Source of the DNA: Marinobacter iranensis | Lineage (GTDB): Bacteria; Pseudomonadota; Gammaproteobacteria; Pseudomonadales; Oleiphilaceae | Direction of reading: 5' to 3' | NCBI RefSeq assembly: GCF_029207565.1 | Contig: NZ_JANCMW010000002.1 | Coordinates: 310,001-374,000, forward strand | Length of the DNA stretch: 64,000 bases | In this document: positions 50,346 to 59,525 of the stretch, one piece after another | How positions within the stretch are numbered: position 1 is the first letter of the stretch | Layout: each line of letters starts with the position of its first letter | The notes under the pieces: generated by a model | Seen by the model: the letters and a program-made list of their open reading frames with translations, nothing else | What the model was told of the DNA's origin: nothing | The model's database searches: none | Position numbers and translations under genes: made by a program

Positions 50346-51215
50346 ATGAGTAACTCGCCGTACGTTTTTGAAGCCACGATGGAGAACTTCCAGCAGGATG
50401 TGATGGAAGCTTCGTCCCGAACACCCGTGCTGATTGATGTATGGGCAGAGTGGTGTGCGCCCTGCAAGCAGTTGATGCCGCTTCTGGAAAAGCTGGCGGA
50501 TGAGTACAAAGGCGGATTCCTGCTGGCCAAGGTCAACGCTGACGAGCAGCAGCAACTGACCGGTAGCCTGGGCGTGCGCAGCCTGCCCACCGTGATCCTG
50601 GTGAAAGACGGCCAGGCGGTTGATGGCTTCAATGGCGCGTTGCAGGAGAGCGAAATCCGCAAGGTCCTCGACAAGCACATTGAAATACCGGAAGACGAAG
50701 AGGCGCCTTACGACAAGGCTCACCGTCTCTGGGAAGAAGGCGACGTGGAGGCGGCCCTGGCGGTCCTCACCGAGATGAACCGGAACAACCCGGAAGACCT
50801 GAAAGTGCTGATTGACCTGGCTCAACTGAAGGCCGAGCTGGGCGACCTGGAAACCGCCGAACAGGTGCTGGAAAGCCTGCCGCCGGAAGAGAAAATGCAG
50901 CACCAGGCCAAACAGCTGGCGGCACGCATCAAATTCCTCCGGGCCTCAGCCGAACTGCCGCCGATCAAGGAGTTGGAAGATTCTCTCGATAAAGACCCGA
51001 AAGATCCCAACGCCCTGCACCTTTTGGCGCTGCACCACATCCTGCAGGAGAACAACGCCAAAGCCATGGAGCTGTTGATTCGACTGATGCAGGTGGACAG
51101 CAAGTATAAGGACGAAGTGGCGAAAACCACACTGATTGAGCTGTTTGACAAGCTGGGTAACAACAACCCGGATGTGCGCACCTATCGGCGCAAGCTTTAT
51201 ACCCTTATGCACTGA
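50346..51215 (+). CDS. cnoX: Thioredoxin-TPR chaperedoxin (CnoX/YbbN family)
   Basis: A 289-residue cytoplasmic protein with an N-terminal thioredoxin domain and C-terminal TPR-like repeats (about 125-289). The active site is WCAPC at about residues 35-39, so unlike E. coli CnoX (SxxC) it should be redox-active, as in Caulobacter. CnoX proteins hold unfolding or oxidising clients and pass them to GroEL/DnaK. It starts MSNSPYVFEATMENFQQ at the ATG at 50346. It is divergent from the Lon-type protease, a plausible quality-control pair. Confidence 0.9.
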   Translation: MSNSPYVFEATMENFQQDVMEASSRTPVLIDVWAEWCAPCKQLMPLLEKLADEYKGGFLLAKVNADEQQQLTGSLGVRSLPTVILVKDGQAVDGFNGALQESEIRKVLDKHIEIPEDEEAPYDKAHRLWEEGDVEAALAVLTEMNRNNPEDLKVLIDLAQLKAELGDLETAEQVLESLPPEEKMQHQAKQLAARIKFLRASAELPPIKELEDSLDKDPKDPNALHLLALHHILQENNAKAMELLIRLMQVDSKYKDEVAKTTLIELFDKLGNNNPDVRTYRRKLYTLMH

Positions 51216-51240
51216 CCGATCTGTCAGGGCCACTGCAATC

Positions 51241-51273
51241 GTAGGTCGGGTAGAGCCAAAGGCGAAACCCGAC
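51241..51273 (+). repeat. REP-like palindrome, copy 6
   Basis: GTAGGTCGGGTAGAGCC then GGCGAAACCCGAC. It lies 25 bases past cnoX and marks the left edge of the AT-richer catabolic island. Confidence 0.65.
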
Positions 51274-51341
51274 GGGTACTCTCCAACGCCGAAACTTCTC
51301 CCTAAATCCCAGGCGGTGAAATCTGCCAGTGATAACGTGCG

Positions 51342-52016
51342 CTAGCTGTTACTCAGTTGCGCGAGCGCCGCTGCAGCCGCGTTTTTCACATGGAGAGCGG
51401 CAGCTTTGCGGGCGGCTGACGCATCCCTGGAAGATAGCGCTTCCATAAGCTTTTCTAATTCTTCAATGCTTTTTTGGGTTCTACCTGCTGTTTTCAGAGA
51501 AGTCGCCCGCAGCAAAGTCACTCGAGAGTTTAGCATGCGTAGGGTATCCCCCAGCGCTTCGTTGCCTGAACCCTCTATCAAACAGTCGTAAAAGTGGTTT
51601 TTGGCTTTGAGCCGGTCAATCGGGCCGCTTTCAGTTAGTGCTATCTTCAGTTCCTCAAAAGCGTTCTTCAAGGCTGATCTCTGAGCATCAGATGCATGCT
51701 CAGCAAACAGTTCGCTTGCGAGGCCTTCCAATTCTGTCCTGACTGCATAGATTCCTTTCGCCTGGGTTACCGTCAGGGTCGCAACCACCGGGCCGCGATG
51801 GGGAATAATGTGAATCAGACCTTCAGACTCCAGTTGGCGCAGAGCCTCTCGCACTAACGTTCGGCTCACACCAATCATTTCGCAGAGCTCCCGTTCGGGA
51901 AGCCGTTCGCCAGGTTGAAAATGTCCTACTGCAATCGCGTTGCGTATATTTTCAGTCACACTATGTCGGAGCGGTGCTGCAGAGCGCACTACTCGGAAAT
52001 TGGGCGCTTCATTCAT
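51342..52016 (-). CDS. GntR-family regulator with FCD domain
   Basis: A 224-residue FadR-subfamily repressor. The winged helix is at residues 15-85 (IRNAIAVGHFQPGERLPERELCEMIGVSRTLVREALRQLESEGLI, in parts), and the all-helical FCD ligand domain covers about 95-215 with acidic/His residues (HFYDCLIEGSGNEALG, ALHVKNA) that usually bind a metal and a carboxylate. It is the only regulator of the island and so the likely controller of the TRAP, PrpD/ALDH and lactonase/SDR units. It lies downstream of the TRAP binding-protein gene on the same strand. Confidence 0.85.
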   Translation of the reverse strand: MNEAPNFRVVRSAAPLRHSVTENIRNAIAVGHFQPGERLPERELCEMIGVSRTLVREALRQLESEGLIHIIPHRGPVVATLTVTQAKGIYAVRTELEGLASELFAEHASDAQRSALKNAFEELKIALTESGPIDRLKAKNHFYDCLIEGSGNEALGDTLRMLNSRVTLLRATSLKTAGRTQKSIEELEKLMEALSSRDASAARKAAALHVKNAAAAALAQLSNS

Positions 52017-52083
52017 GAGAGAGGCTCAAATGGGTCACACATCGGTCGGATTATCTGTATTTAATCTGAAGATATTTTACAAG

Positions 52084-52126
52084 CTCAACCACGCCGCATA
52101 TTACCATAACCTCGGGCGTGGTTGAG
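52084..52126. promoter_or_regulatory. 12-bp perfect inverted repeat between dctP-like gene and gntR
   Basis: CTCAACCACGCC (52084-52095) and GGCGTGGTTGAG (52115-52126) are exact complements with a 19-base AT-rich centre. There is no T-run on the minus strand after it, so it is a weak terminator at best. It may be a processing or stability hairpin, or an operator near the gntR promoter. Confidence 0.5.
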
Positions 52127-52160
52127 GTCATTTGCTCAACAAAAGCAAGACCAATGCCTG

Positions 52161-53210
52161 CTACTTGTCCAATACATCCCGGATTTTTTGCACATAAGCG
52201 GGACCGTCAAAGCCAACTTCTTCCGCTCTCTGATACCAAGAATCGTACGCGCCTTGAGTGTACTTTTCCTGGTTCAGCTCAGCTCGCTCTTTCTCTGAAG
52301 CGCTCCAGACTTTGGCGCCGTCTTCCTCCATCTGATCCATTGCTTTCTGCACAAAGTCTTTATACCCGCCGAAGGCTTCTTTCTGCAGTTCGTCCATTGC
52401 ACCTTGGATCTGCTCCTGAATGTCTGAGGGGAGCTTCTCCCACTCATCCTTATTCATCAGAATAGCCCAGCCGGTAACGGGAGCGATTCCCCAATCCTGT
52501 ACATGGGGAGCTTCGCGCCAGATGTCCATTGTTCCGCCTACACAGGCAGACGTGAATACACCGTCAATAACGCCACGCTCCAATGCGGGCACAATTTCTG
52601 TCATTGGCATCGGCGTACCTTTGCCGCCCAGCGACTCAATCAGGCTGGCAGTCTGTGGGTTGTGGACACGAAGTCTTTTTCCTTTAAAGTCTTCAACTGA
52701 ATGGATGGGCGTCTTGGAGAAAAGTCGGGTATTGCACCACGCACCTTCGGCGAAGACCTTTGCGTTCCAGGATTCGTCCCAGATTCGGGCTACATCCTCG
52801 GCCCAGAAGGCATTACGCACTTTCTGGTAATCGTCGATATTTTCGATCAAACCAGGCAGGTTGAAGATACCCATGCGGGGCTCATCGCCAGCCAGATAGG
52901 TATGAAGAGCAGCTGACATGGGGAGGCGACCGTCTCGCACAGCTGAGGCGACTTGTGACGCAGCGATCAGCGAGTCGCTCACAGTTACTTCGACTTTGCC
53001 ATTAGTCGCCCTTGCAACCCGCTCCGGGACGCTTGTCGTCATTTTTCCATAGATGTCGCCCGGGGATACGATCGCCCCCATAGTGAATTCATATTCTGCC
53101 TCTTCAGCGACAGCTGGCATCGAAAAAGACCCTGCTACAAGGGCGGCCGCCAGAGTCTGGCCCATGATTTTTCTGGCAAATGAAAAACTTGTTACGCATT
53201 GCATTGTCAT
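52161..53210 (-). CDS. TRAP transporter substrate-binding protein (DctP family)
   Basis: A 349-residue periplasmic binding protein that delivers an organic acid to the TRAP permease encoded divergently. A signal peptide ends near PAVAEEAEYEF, after MGQTLAAALVAGSFSM. The DctP fold shows GDIYGKMTTSVPERV, FKGKRLRVHNPQTASLIESLGG in parts, with the Arg that usually binds the ligand carboxylate (RLRVHNP), and GVIDGVFTSACVGG. GGAGG lies 8 bases before the ATG at 53210. Ligand unknown. Confidence 0.9.
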   Translation of the reverse strand: MTMQCVTSFSFARKIMGQTLAAALVAGSFSMPAVAEEAEYEFTMGAIVSPGDIYGKMTTSVPERVARATNGKVEVTVSDSLIAASQVASAVRDGRLPMSAALHTYLAGDEPRMGIFNLPGLIENIDDYQKVRNAFWAEDVARIWDESWNAKVFAEGAWCNTRLFSKTPIHSVEDFKGKRLRVHNPQTASLIESLGGKGTPMPMTEIVPALERGVIDGVFTSACVGGTMDIWREAPHVQDWGIAPVTGWAILMNKDEWEKLPSDIQEQIQGAMDELQKEAFGGYKDFVQKAMDQMEEDGAKVWSASEKERAELNQEKYTQGAYDSWYQRAEEVGFDGPAYVQKIRDVLDK

Positions 53211-53278
53211 TGTTTTTTCCTCCGGATTATCTGAACGCTATCCTGATGCTCGCGGGATTCCGAATAAGAACCACTTGC

Positions 53279-53308
53279 TTGCACCAAGGCGTAGTACCGT
53301 AATACAAT
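53279..53308 (+). promoter_or_regulatory. Plus-strand promoter of the TRAP permease operon
   Basis: TTGCAC (53279-53284), an 18-base spacer and TACAAT (53303-53308), embedded in GTAATACAAT. The same layout recurs at 62073-62102. Confidence 0.6.
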
Positions 53309-53327
53309 ATGACAAAGAGTTCGTCAA
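53299..53327 (-). promoter_or_regulatory. Opposed promoter of the TRAP binding-protein gene
   Basis: On the minus strand TTGACG (53327-53322), a 17-base spacer and TATTAC (53304-53299). Its -10 overlaps the plus-strand -10 by two bases, so polymerase can use only one promoter at a time. Confidence 0.6.
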
Positions 53328-53428
53328 TAGAATACTAATAATAGGCTTGGGCTGACGAGTTTGTATTTGGCTGCCCAATGCTCCGCACAGAGCCGTCAAC
53401 ATGGGCGAGAGTTATGGGAGAAAGCAAG

Positions 53429-55513
53429 ATGCCCCACAGTTATCTGGATGCAGTACCGCACGAAAGTGAAACCCTAGAAAAACGGGAGCCAACTGACTCC
53501 CCGCATCCTATCTCGCGCAGTATTGACGGGCTATGCAGCCTGGCTGGAATTATAAGCGCTGCCGGTCTTCTCATTATGACCGGAATTATTTGCTTCGAGG
53601 TGATTTCGCGTTATTTCTTCAATTCCCCAACCTCTTGGAGCATTGAGATTGCGACTTACATTTTTGTTGCAATCGCTTTCTTGGGGCTGTCAGTGGCACA
53701 GCGAAGTGGTAGCCACGTTCAGGTCGAGATTCTGGTTAGTCGGCTGGATGGGCCACGACGAACGCAGGTGGAGCTTTCCGCTTGTTGGATCTCACTGTTT
53801 TTTGTGGGGGTCGCGGCCTGGCAGATGGCGAAGTTCAATTACAGGGAATATGTCAATGGCACCAGGGATTGGGGCCTGTTGGCTACCCCGCAGTGGATCC
53901 CCGAACTGGCCGTAAGTCTCGGTCTTATCCTATTTGCAGTTTCCATTCTGGGCGAAATCTTTCGTCTGCGCCCGCCTCGCTCAATGTTTGAACAATGGAT
54001 TGTTCCCCTCATAAGTCTGGTTCTGGTTGCCGGCCTCTTGCTCATCGGCAATGAACGGATTGAGCTATTTGAGAGTGGGCTTACCCTTGGTCTGGTGAGT
54101 ATCTTTGTCGCCCTCTTTGCGTGTGCCTGGGCCTGGAGCGGATTACGGATCGCGTCAGTCTTTGCTTTATCTTATCTTGCGCTTGGCCTCCTCTACTACG
54201 CACTTGGTGACACCAGCAAGTTGTCAGTCGGATTGTTGTTGGTGGGGAGTCTTCTGTTGTTACTTTTGGCTGGTGTCCGGGTGGGGCTCGCGATGGGGGT
54301 CGTTGGTCTACTTGGGCTGCTGCTACTTTTTTCGTCTCCCAACTTGGCAATGCTGGCAGATCGGTCGTGGACCAGCATTAATACGTTTACGCTTACCGCA
54401 ATCCCAATGTTTGTGCTAATGGGGCACTTCTTGATTCGAAGCGGGGTTACGAGCGATCTTTTCGACACCATGACTTGCTGGTTTGGCCGTATGCCGGGCG
54501 GGCTTGCTAATGCGAGTGTCGGTGCGTCTGCGGTATTTGCAGCAGTGTCAGGTTCCAGCCTGGCAACAGCCGCCACGCTTGGCCAAGTGGCTGCGCCCGA
54601 AATGATGCGTCGAGGATATAGTGCCCGCCTCACCTACGGAGTAGTTGCTGCAGGGGCCACACTGGGCATTCTTATCCCCCCCAGTATTGCAATGATCATA
54701 TACGGGAACGTGGTCGGGGTTTCCATCACCCAACTGTTTCTCGCGGGCATGGTGCCGGGTGCAATACTCATAGGCCTTTTCATTACTACTGTGCTTGTGT
54801 GGTCAGTCTTTGTTCCAGGTGCCGCGCCAAAAGAAGAGTCTCGTCGCCTGGGAGAGAAAGTCGCGTCTCTGGGTAAGCTTCTTCCATTCCTGATCCTGAT
54901 TACCGCAGTGCTGGGGTCCCTGTATGCGGGCATCGCGACCCCTACTGAAGCCGGAGGCGTGGGTGCGCTTATCGCGATGCTGTTATGCCTCCAACGTAAG
55001 AAGCTCACGGTAAAGCTTGTCTACGAGACGGCACTGGAAACCGTCCAGGTGACGGCATTCATTATGCTGATTGTCGTTGGTGCGGCAATATTCAGTTGGG
55101 TATTCGATTTTCTACAACTGCCCAGGGAAATGGTTGAGTACGTGCAGGGCTCGAATCTGGCCCCTTGGGTAGTAATGCTGGCAATTGGTGGAGTGTATCT
55201 GGCATTGGGGACGATCATTGAGTCTATTTCCATGATGCTGATGACGCTTGCCGTCACCTATCCCATAGTGATTTCCCTTGGCTTCGACCCTATATGGTTC
55301 GGTGTGGTTCTGGTGCTGCTCATCGAAATCGGGCTGGTAACGCCCCCGGTGGGGATCATTCTGTTCATTCTCCGCGGCCTTAGTGATTCCGTGCCATTAA
55401 AAGAAATTGTCCTTGGTGTAGTTCCCTTTGTGTTGATTATGTTGAGTTTCATCGTCTTTCTCTACTTCTTCCCTGAAGTCGTGCTTTGGCTTCCTGAAAA
55501 GATGAACGATTAA
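53429..55513 (+). CDS. Fused TRAP transporter permease (DctQM)
   Basis: A 694-residue membrane protein fusing the small DctQ subunit (about 35-200; four helices, FEVISRYFFNSPTSWSIEIA) to the large DctM subunit (about 260-690; many helices, AIPMFVLMGHFL, SVGASAVFAAVSGSSLATAATLG in parts, ATPTEAGGVGAL). It uses the sodium gradient to import the acid bound by the DctP protein. The ATG at 53429 follows GGGAGA by 8 bases; an ATG at 53414 is the alternative. An extra pair of helices (about 200-260) links the two parts. First gene of a four-gene operon. Confidence 0.92.
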   Translation: MPHSYLDAVPHESETLEKREPTDSPHPISRSIDGLCSLAGIISAAGLLIMTGIICFEVISRYFFNSPTSWSIEIATYIFVAIAFLGLSVAQRSGSHVQVEILVSRLDGPRRTQVELSACWISLFFVGVAAWQMAKFNYREYVNGTRDWGLLATPQWIPELAVSLGLILFAVSILGEIFRLRPPRSMFEQWIVPLISLVLVAGLLLIGNERIELFESGLTLGLVSIFVALFACAWAWSGLRIASVFALSYLALGLLYYALGDTSKLSVGLLLVGSLLLLLLAGVRVGLAMGVVGLLGLLLLFSSPNLAMLADRSWTSINTFTLTAIPMFVLMGHFLIRSGVTSDLFDTMTCWFGRMPGGLANASVGASAVFAAVSGSSLATAATLGQVAAPEMMRRGYSARLTYGVVAAGATLGILIPPSIAMIIYGNVVGVSITQLFLAGMVPGAILIGLFITTVLVWSVFVPGAAPKEESRRLGEKVASLGKLLPFLILITAVLGSLYAGIATPTEAGGVGALIAMLLCLQRKKLTVKLVYETALETVQVTAFIMLIVVGAAIFSWVFDFLQLPREMVEYVQGSNLAPWVVMLAIGGVYLALGTIIESISMMLMTLAVTYPIVISLGFDPIWFGVVLVLLIEIGLVTPPVGIILFILRGLSDSVPLKEIVLGVVPFVLIMLSFIVFLYFFPEVVLWLPEKMND

Positions 55514-55548
55514 TTTACTAAACCCTCAAATTTGCAGGAGCAAATAGT

Positions 55549-56475
55549 ATGTCGTTACCAAAACTGGGCTTTATAGGCATTGGTCGCATGGGTATGCCAA
55601 TGGCTAGAAGACTCATTCAGGCTGGGTACTCCGTGGTTGTCTTTGATCCCAACGCAGAGGCAGTGAAGTCCTTGGTTAAAGAGGGGGCAACTGGTGCTGA
55701 AAATCCCGCAGAAGTTGCCACTAACAGCGAAGTTATTTTGCTGTCCCTGCCCACCCCCGACATCGTGGACGCCGTTGCTTTTGGGGAGAACGGCATTGTT
55801 TATGGAGTGGATTCTGACACTCAGAAAACCGTGATTGATCTTTCAACAACCGGACCCGAAGGCGCCAGGGCATTGGCGGAAGGTCTGTCGAGCAAGGGCA
55901 TCAAGTCCATAGACTGTCCCGTGAGCGGCGGTGTCGGCGGTGCAGAGAAAGGAACCCTTGCGCTGATGGCCTCCGGTGACCCCTCGGTTGTCGAGAATGT
56001 TGGTGATGTGTTGAAGGTGTTGGGAAATTCCTTCCTCGTCGGGCCGGAACCTGGTATGGGTCAAATGATTAAAGTCATCAACAATCTGGTTTCGGTCACA
56101 GCGTTGGCGATAACTTCAGAAGCTCTTGTGCTGGGTACGAAGGCCGGGCTCAACCCTGATGTCATGGTTGATGTCTTCAATGCCAGCAGCGGTCAGAGCA
56201 ATGCGAGCCTGACCAAGATTCCGAAATTTGTACTTACCCGCAGTTTCGATTTCGGTTTTGCTCTCGACCTATCCGTCAAGGATGCGCGGCTCTGCCTCGA
56301 ACAAAGCGAGGCTCTGGGTGTGCCTATGGTAGTTGGTTCTGCTGTTCGGGAGATGTTGAAAATAACGAAGGCCAAGCTCGGCCCCCAGGCTGACATGACC
56401 TCAATCATTCAGCCTGTCGAGGAATGGGCCGGAATTAAAGTTCGCGGGGCAAACGCCAAGCCAGAAAACAGCTGA
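55549..56475 (+). CDS. 3-hydroxyisobutyrate dehydrogenase-family oxidoreductase
   Basis: A 308-residue beta-hydroxyacid dehydrogenase that would interconvert a hydroxy acid and its semialdehyde with NAD(P). The Rossmann motif GFIGIGRMGMPMARRL opens the protein, the substrate loop is DCPVSGGVGGAEKGTL, and the catalytic Lys sits in MIKVINNLVS. Related enzymes act on 3-hydroxyisobutyrate, tartronate semialdehyde or succinic semialdehyde. Placement between TRAP and PrpD genes supports catabolism of the imported acid. GCAGGAG precedes the ATG. Confidence 0.88.
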   Translation: MSLPKLGFIGIGRMGMPMARRLIQAGYSVVVFDPNAEAVKSLVKEGATGAENPAEVATNSEVILLSLPTPDIVDAVAFGENGIVYGVDSDTQKTVIDLSTTGPEGARALAEGLSSKGIKSIDCPVSGGVGGAEKGTLALMASGDPSVVENVGDVLKVLGNSFLVGPEPGMGQMIKVINNLVSVTALAITSEALVLGTKAGLNPDVMVDVFNASSGQSNASLTKIPKFVLTRSFDFGFALDLSVKDARLCLEQSEALGVPMVVGSAVREMLKITKAKLGPQADMTSIIQPVEEWAGIKVRGANAKPENS

Positions 56476-56486
56476 AAGGTCAGGCT

Positions 56487-57860
56487 ATGAAGATAGGCAC
56501 GGAGAGGGCGGGTAACGAAGAGCAAAGTCACACTTCCAGATATCTTGCTCAGTTTCTCGTCTCGGCGCGATTGGATGAAATGCCCGAGGCTCTGATCCAC
56601 GAGGCGAAACGTTCTATTCTAAATGGTTTCGCAACGGCCTTTGCAGGCTGCAGTGATGCCGCTATGGAGAGATTGGTCAAGACGCTCAGCGGGTTTTCGG
56701 GGCGGCCCCAGGCGAGCCTCACAGGTCGGAAGGAGCGTTTTGACGTGCTTACGGCTGCCTTTCTGAACGCAGTCAGTACCAACGTCTTCGACTTCGACGA
56801 CACTCACCCTGGCACCATTATTCATCCCACAGCGCCTGTTTCGCCAGCGTTGTTTGCACTGGGTGAGCACCGGCCTTTTTCCGGTCGTCGTCTACTTGAG
56901 GCATTTATTCTGGGTGTGGAATTGGAGTGTAGGTTAGGGAATGCTATCTCCCCTGGTCACTACAAGCGGGGCTGGCATATCACTTCGACTTGTGGCGTGT
57001 TTGGTGCCGCTGCTGCGACGGGCAAGATTCTCGGGCTGGATAAGGAGCGGATGGTCTGGGCACTGGGAAACGCCTCTGCTCAATCAAGCGGTCTTGTGGA
57101 GACGCTGGGGAGCATGGCGAAGAGCGTCGGCGTCGGCAACGCGGCGCGGAATGGCCTGTCGGCCGCTTTGATGGCCGGTAACGGCGTAGAAGGCCCAGGC
57201 AGGCCTCTTGAAGGTGAGCGAGGGTTCTTGAAGGTAACGTCTGATTCACCAAACTTGCCTGCCCTGGTGGAAAATCTTGGTAGCAACTGGGAACTATCAA
57301 GAAACACCTATAAGCCCTATCCATGTGGAGTGGTGCTCAATCCCGTCATCGAGGCCTGTCTGGAAATAGCAAATGCTCCGGATTTTGATGCGAGCCGGAT
57401 TCAAAGTGTGACAATCAGCGGTCATTCATTGCTTCGTGAGCGCGCTGATCGTCCGACGGTCGAAACTGGGCGCGAGGCCCAGGTAAGCGCTCAGCATGCT
57501 GCTGCGGTCTGTTTACTCTACAAGGCCTCTAGCCTGAACGAGTTTTCTGACGAAGCGGTGAATCGAAAAGACGTCCTCTGGTTGCGCAAAAAAGTGAAAG
57601 TTGTCGTCGATGATGCGGCCATGGTGGGGGCTGCGCACGTGATTGCAGTGTATACCGACGATACCGTTTTGGAAGCGACTGTTAAGCACGCTCGTGGGGA
57701 TGCAGAGTATCCTCTGAGCGACAGGGACATTGAGGAGAAACTTCGCGACCTGATTGTTTACGGTCGTTCCGGGGTGGACCCGGAGCCCATTATAGATGCG
57801 ATCTGGCGGCTTGATCAGATCAAGGATGTTTCAGAGATTATGGCCTTAGCTCGACTATGA
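56487..57860 (+). CDS. MmgE/PrpD family protein
   Basis: A 457-residue member of the MmgE/PrpD family, which contains 2-methylcitrate dehydratase, cis-aconitate decarboxylase and other dehydratases/lyases of branched tricarboxylic acids. Family segments are AKRSILNGFATAFAG, VFDFDDTHPGTIIHPTAPVSPAL in parts (with the metal/substrate His-Asp cluster), and RNTYKPYPCGVVLNPVIEA. Without prpB/prpC nearby, a methylcitrate role is unlikely. It lies 11 bases after the dehydrogenase gene. Confidence 0.85.
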   Translation: MKIGTERAGNEEQSHTSRYLAQFLVSARLDEMPEALIHEAKRSILNGFATAFAGCSDAAMERLVKTLSGFSGRPQASLTGRKERFDVLTAAFLNAVSTNVFDFDDTHPGTIIHPTAPVSPALFALGEHRPFSGRRLLEAFILGVELECRLGNAISPGHYKRGWHITSTCGVFGAAAATGKILGLDKERMVWALGNASAQSSGLVETLGSMAKSVGVGNAARNGLSAALMAGNGVEGPGRPLEGERGFLKVTSDSPNLPALVENLGSNWELSRNTYKPYPCGVVLNPVIEACLEIANAPDFDASRIQSVTISGHSLLRERADRPTVETGREAQVSAQHAAAVCLLYKASSLNEFSDEAVNRKDVLWLRKKVKVVVDDAAMVGAAHVIAVYTDDTVLEATVKHARGDAEYPLSDRDIEEKLRDLIVYGRSGVDPEPIIDAIWRLDQIKDVSEIMALARL

Positions 57861-57941
57861 AGAATACCTCGCCGACCTAAACCTTTTCGCGGGTCTGCCT
57901 GACCAGACGCGCCGCTTGGCCTTACTGATAAGGAAACCGCA

Positions 57942-59402
57942 ATGAAACTTGAAGATTCCAAGCTTTTTCGCCAGCAAGCATACATTGACGGCACCTGGCT
58001 GGATGCCGACACCGGGCAGACTATCGAAGTCAGCAATCCTGCTACCGGAGAGATCATCGGCAGCGTACCCAGGATGGGCGCGACCGAAACGAGTCGTGCC
58101 ATTGGCGCGGCCAATCGAGCCCTCCCTGATTGGAGGCGGCTTACCGCCAAGGAGCGCTCGAATAAATTGCGCCGCTGGTTCGAGCTTCTCACGGAAAATC
58201 AGGATGATCTTGCCTTACTGATGACTCTGGAGCAGGGCAAGCCGTTGGCCGAAGCCAAAGGTGAAATCAGCTACGCAGCCTCTTTTATCGAGTGGTTTGC
58301 TGAGGAAGCCAAGCGAGTTTATGGCGATACCATTCCCGGCCATCAGTCGGACAAAAGGCTGATCGTGATCAAACAGCCAATCGGGGTTACGGCGGCGATT
58401 ACGCCGTGGAACTTTCCGGCCGCAATGATCACCCGGAAGGCTGGTCCGGCGCTGGCTGCGGGGTGCACCATGGTGCTCAAGCCGGCATCGCAAACACCGC
58501 TCTCTGCATTGGCTTTGGTCGAGCTGGCAGAGCGTGCCGGTATCCCCAGAGGCGTTCTGAATGTTGTGACCGGAAGCGCAGGGGATATTGGTCAAGAACT
58601 GACCGGCAATCCGATTGTGCGCAAACTATCATTCACCGGATCGACGGATATAGGTCGTCAGTTGATGGCCGAGTGCAGTCAAGACATCAAAAAGGTTTCT
58701 CTCGAATTGGGGGGGAATGCGCCGTTTATCGTCTTTGAAGATGCTGATCTGGACGCTGCAGTCGAGGGCGCCCTAGTCTCCAAATACCGCAATAATGGCC
58801 AGACCTGCGTCTGCGCAAACCGCCTCTATGTGCAGGATAGTGTATTCGAGGCGTTTACTGAAAAGCTGAAGTTGGCTGTGGCCAAGCTGAAGGTTGGCAA
58901 TGGCCTGGAGGAAGGCGTCACTGCCGGGCCACTGATTGACCAGAAGGCACTCGCAAAAATACAGGAGCACATTGATGATGCTCTGAACAAAGGAGCCAGA
59001 CTGGTCACTGGTGGCAAACCCCACGCCCTGGGAGGCTGTTTCTTCGAGCCAACCATTCTTGCTGACGTGCCGGCTTCTGCGTTGGTCGCCAAGGAAGAAA
59101 CATTTGGTCCGCTCGCACCATTATTTCGATTCAAGGACGAGGCAGAAGTGGTTGCCATGTCCAACAACACTGAGTTTGGGCTGGCCTCATATTTCTACGC
59201 TCGTGATCTTGGCCGTGTGTTCCGTGTGGCTGAGGCTCTGGAATATGGGATGGTCGGCATCAACACAGGCCTTATTTCCACCGAAGTGGCACCTTTTGGC
59301 GGCATAAAGTCCTCAGGACTGGGCCGTGAAGGCTCCCGGTATGGCATTGAAGACTACCTGGAAATAAAGTATCTGTGTCTAGGAGGAATAGAGGGTTTAT
59401 AA
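57942..59402 (+). CDS. NAD(P)-dependent succinate-semialdehyde-type dehydrogenase
   Basis: A 486-residue aldehyde dehydrogenase closest in motif to GabD. Cofactor region ITPWNFPAAMITRKAGPAL, glycine motif FTGSTDIGR, general base Glu in SLELGGNAPFIVF, and catalytic Cys in NNGQTCVCANR (first of two Cys). The C-terminus EVAPFGGIKSSGLGREGSRYGIEDYLEIKY, in parts, is SSADH-like. It would oxidise the semialdehyde made by the SDR or HIBADH-like enzymes to a dicarboxylate. Last gene of the TRAP operon; the space after it (59403-59525) has a hairpin GGCTCCA/TGGAGCC-type near 59459-59480. Confidence 0.9.
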   Translation: MKLEDSKLFRQQAYIDGTWLDADTGQTIEVSNPATGEIIGSVPRMGATETSRAIGAANRALPDWRRLTAKERSNKLRRWFELLTENQDDLALLMTLEQGKPLAEAKGEISYAASFIEWFAEEAKRVYGDTIPGHQSDKRLIVIKQPIGVTAAITPWNFPAAMITRKAGPALAAGCTMVLKPASQTPLSALALVELAERAGIPRGVLNVVTGSAGDIGQELTGNPIVRKLSFTGSTDIGRQLMAECSQDIKKVSLELGGNAPFIVFEDADLDAAVEGALVSKYRNNGQTCVCANRLYVQDSVFEAFTEKLKLAVAKLKVGNGLEEGVTAGPLIDQKALAKIQEHIDDALNKGARLVTGGKPHALGGCFFEPTILADVPASALVAKEETFGPLAPLFRFKDEAEVVAMSNNTEFGLASYFYARDLGRVFRVAEALEYGMVGINTGLISTEVAPFGGIKSSGLGREGSRYGIEDYLEIKYLCLGGIEGL

Positions 59403-59525
59403 GCTGCCAAGAAATATCCGACACTGAAGTGCAATCTCGCCGGCTTATCTTATGGCCGGCTCCAGATTATTTTGGAGCCAGCCATGCCAACGCTGAGCAT
59501 GTGTGGAGCTTACGGCGAGTCAGGC

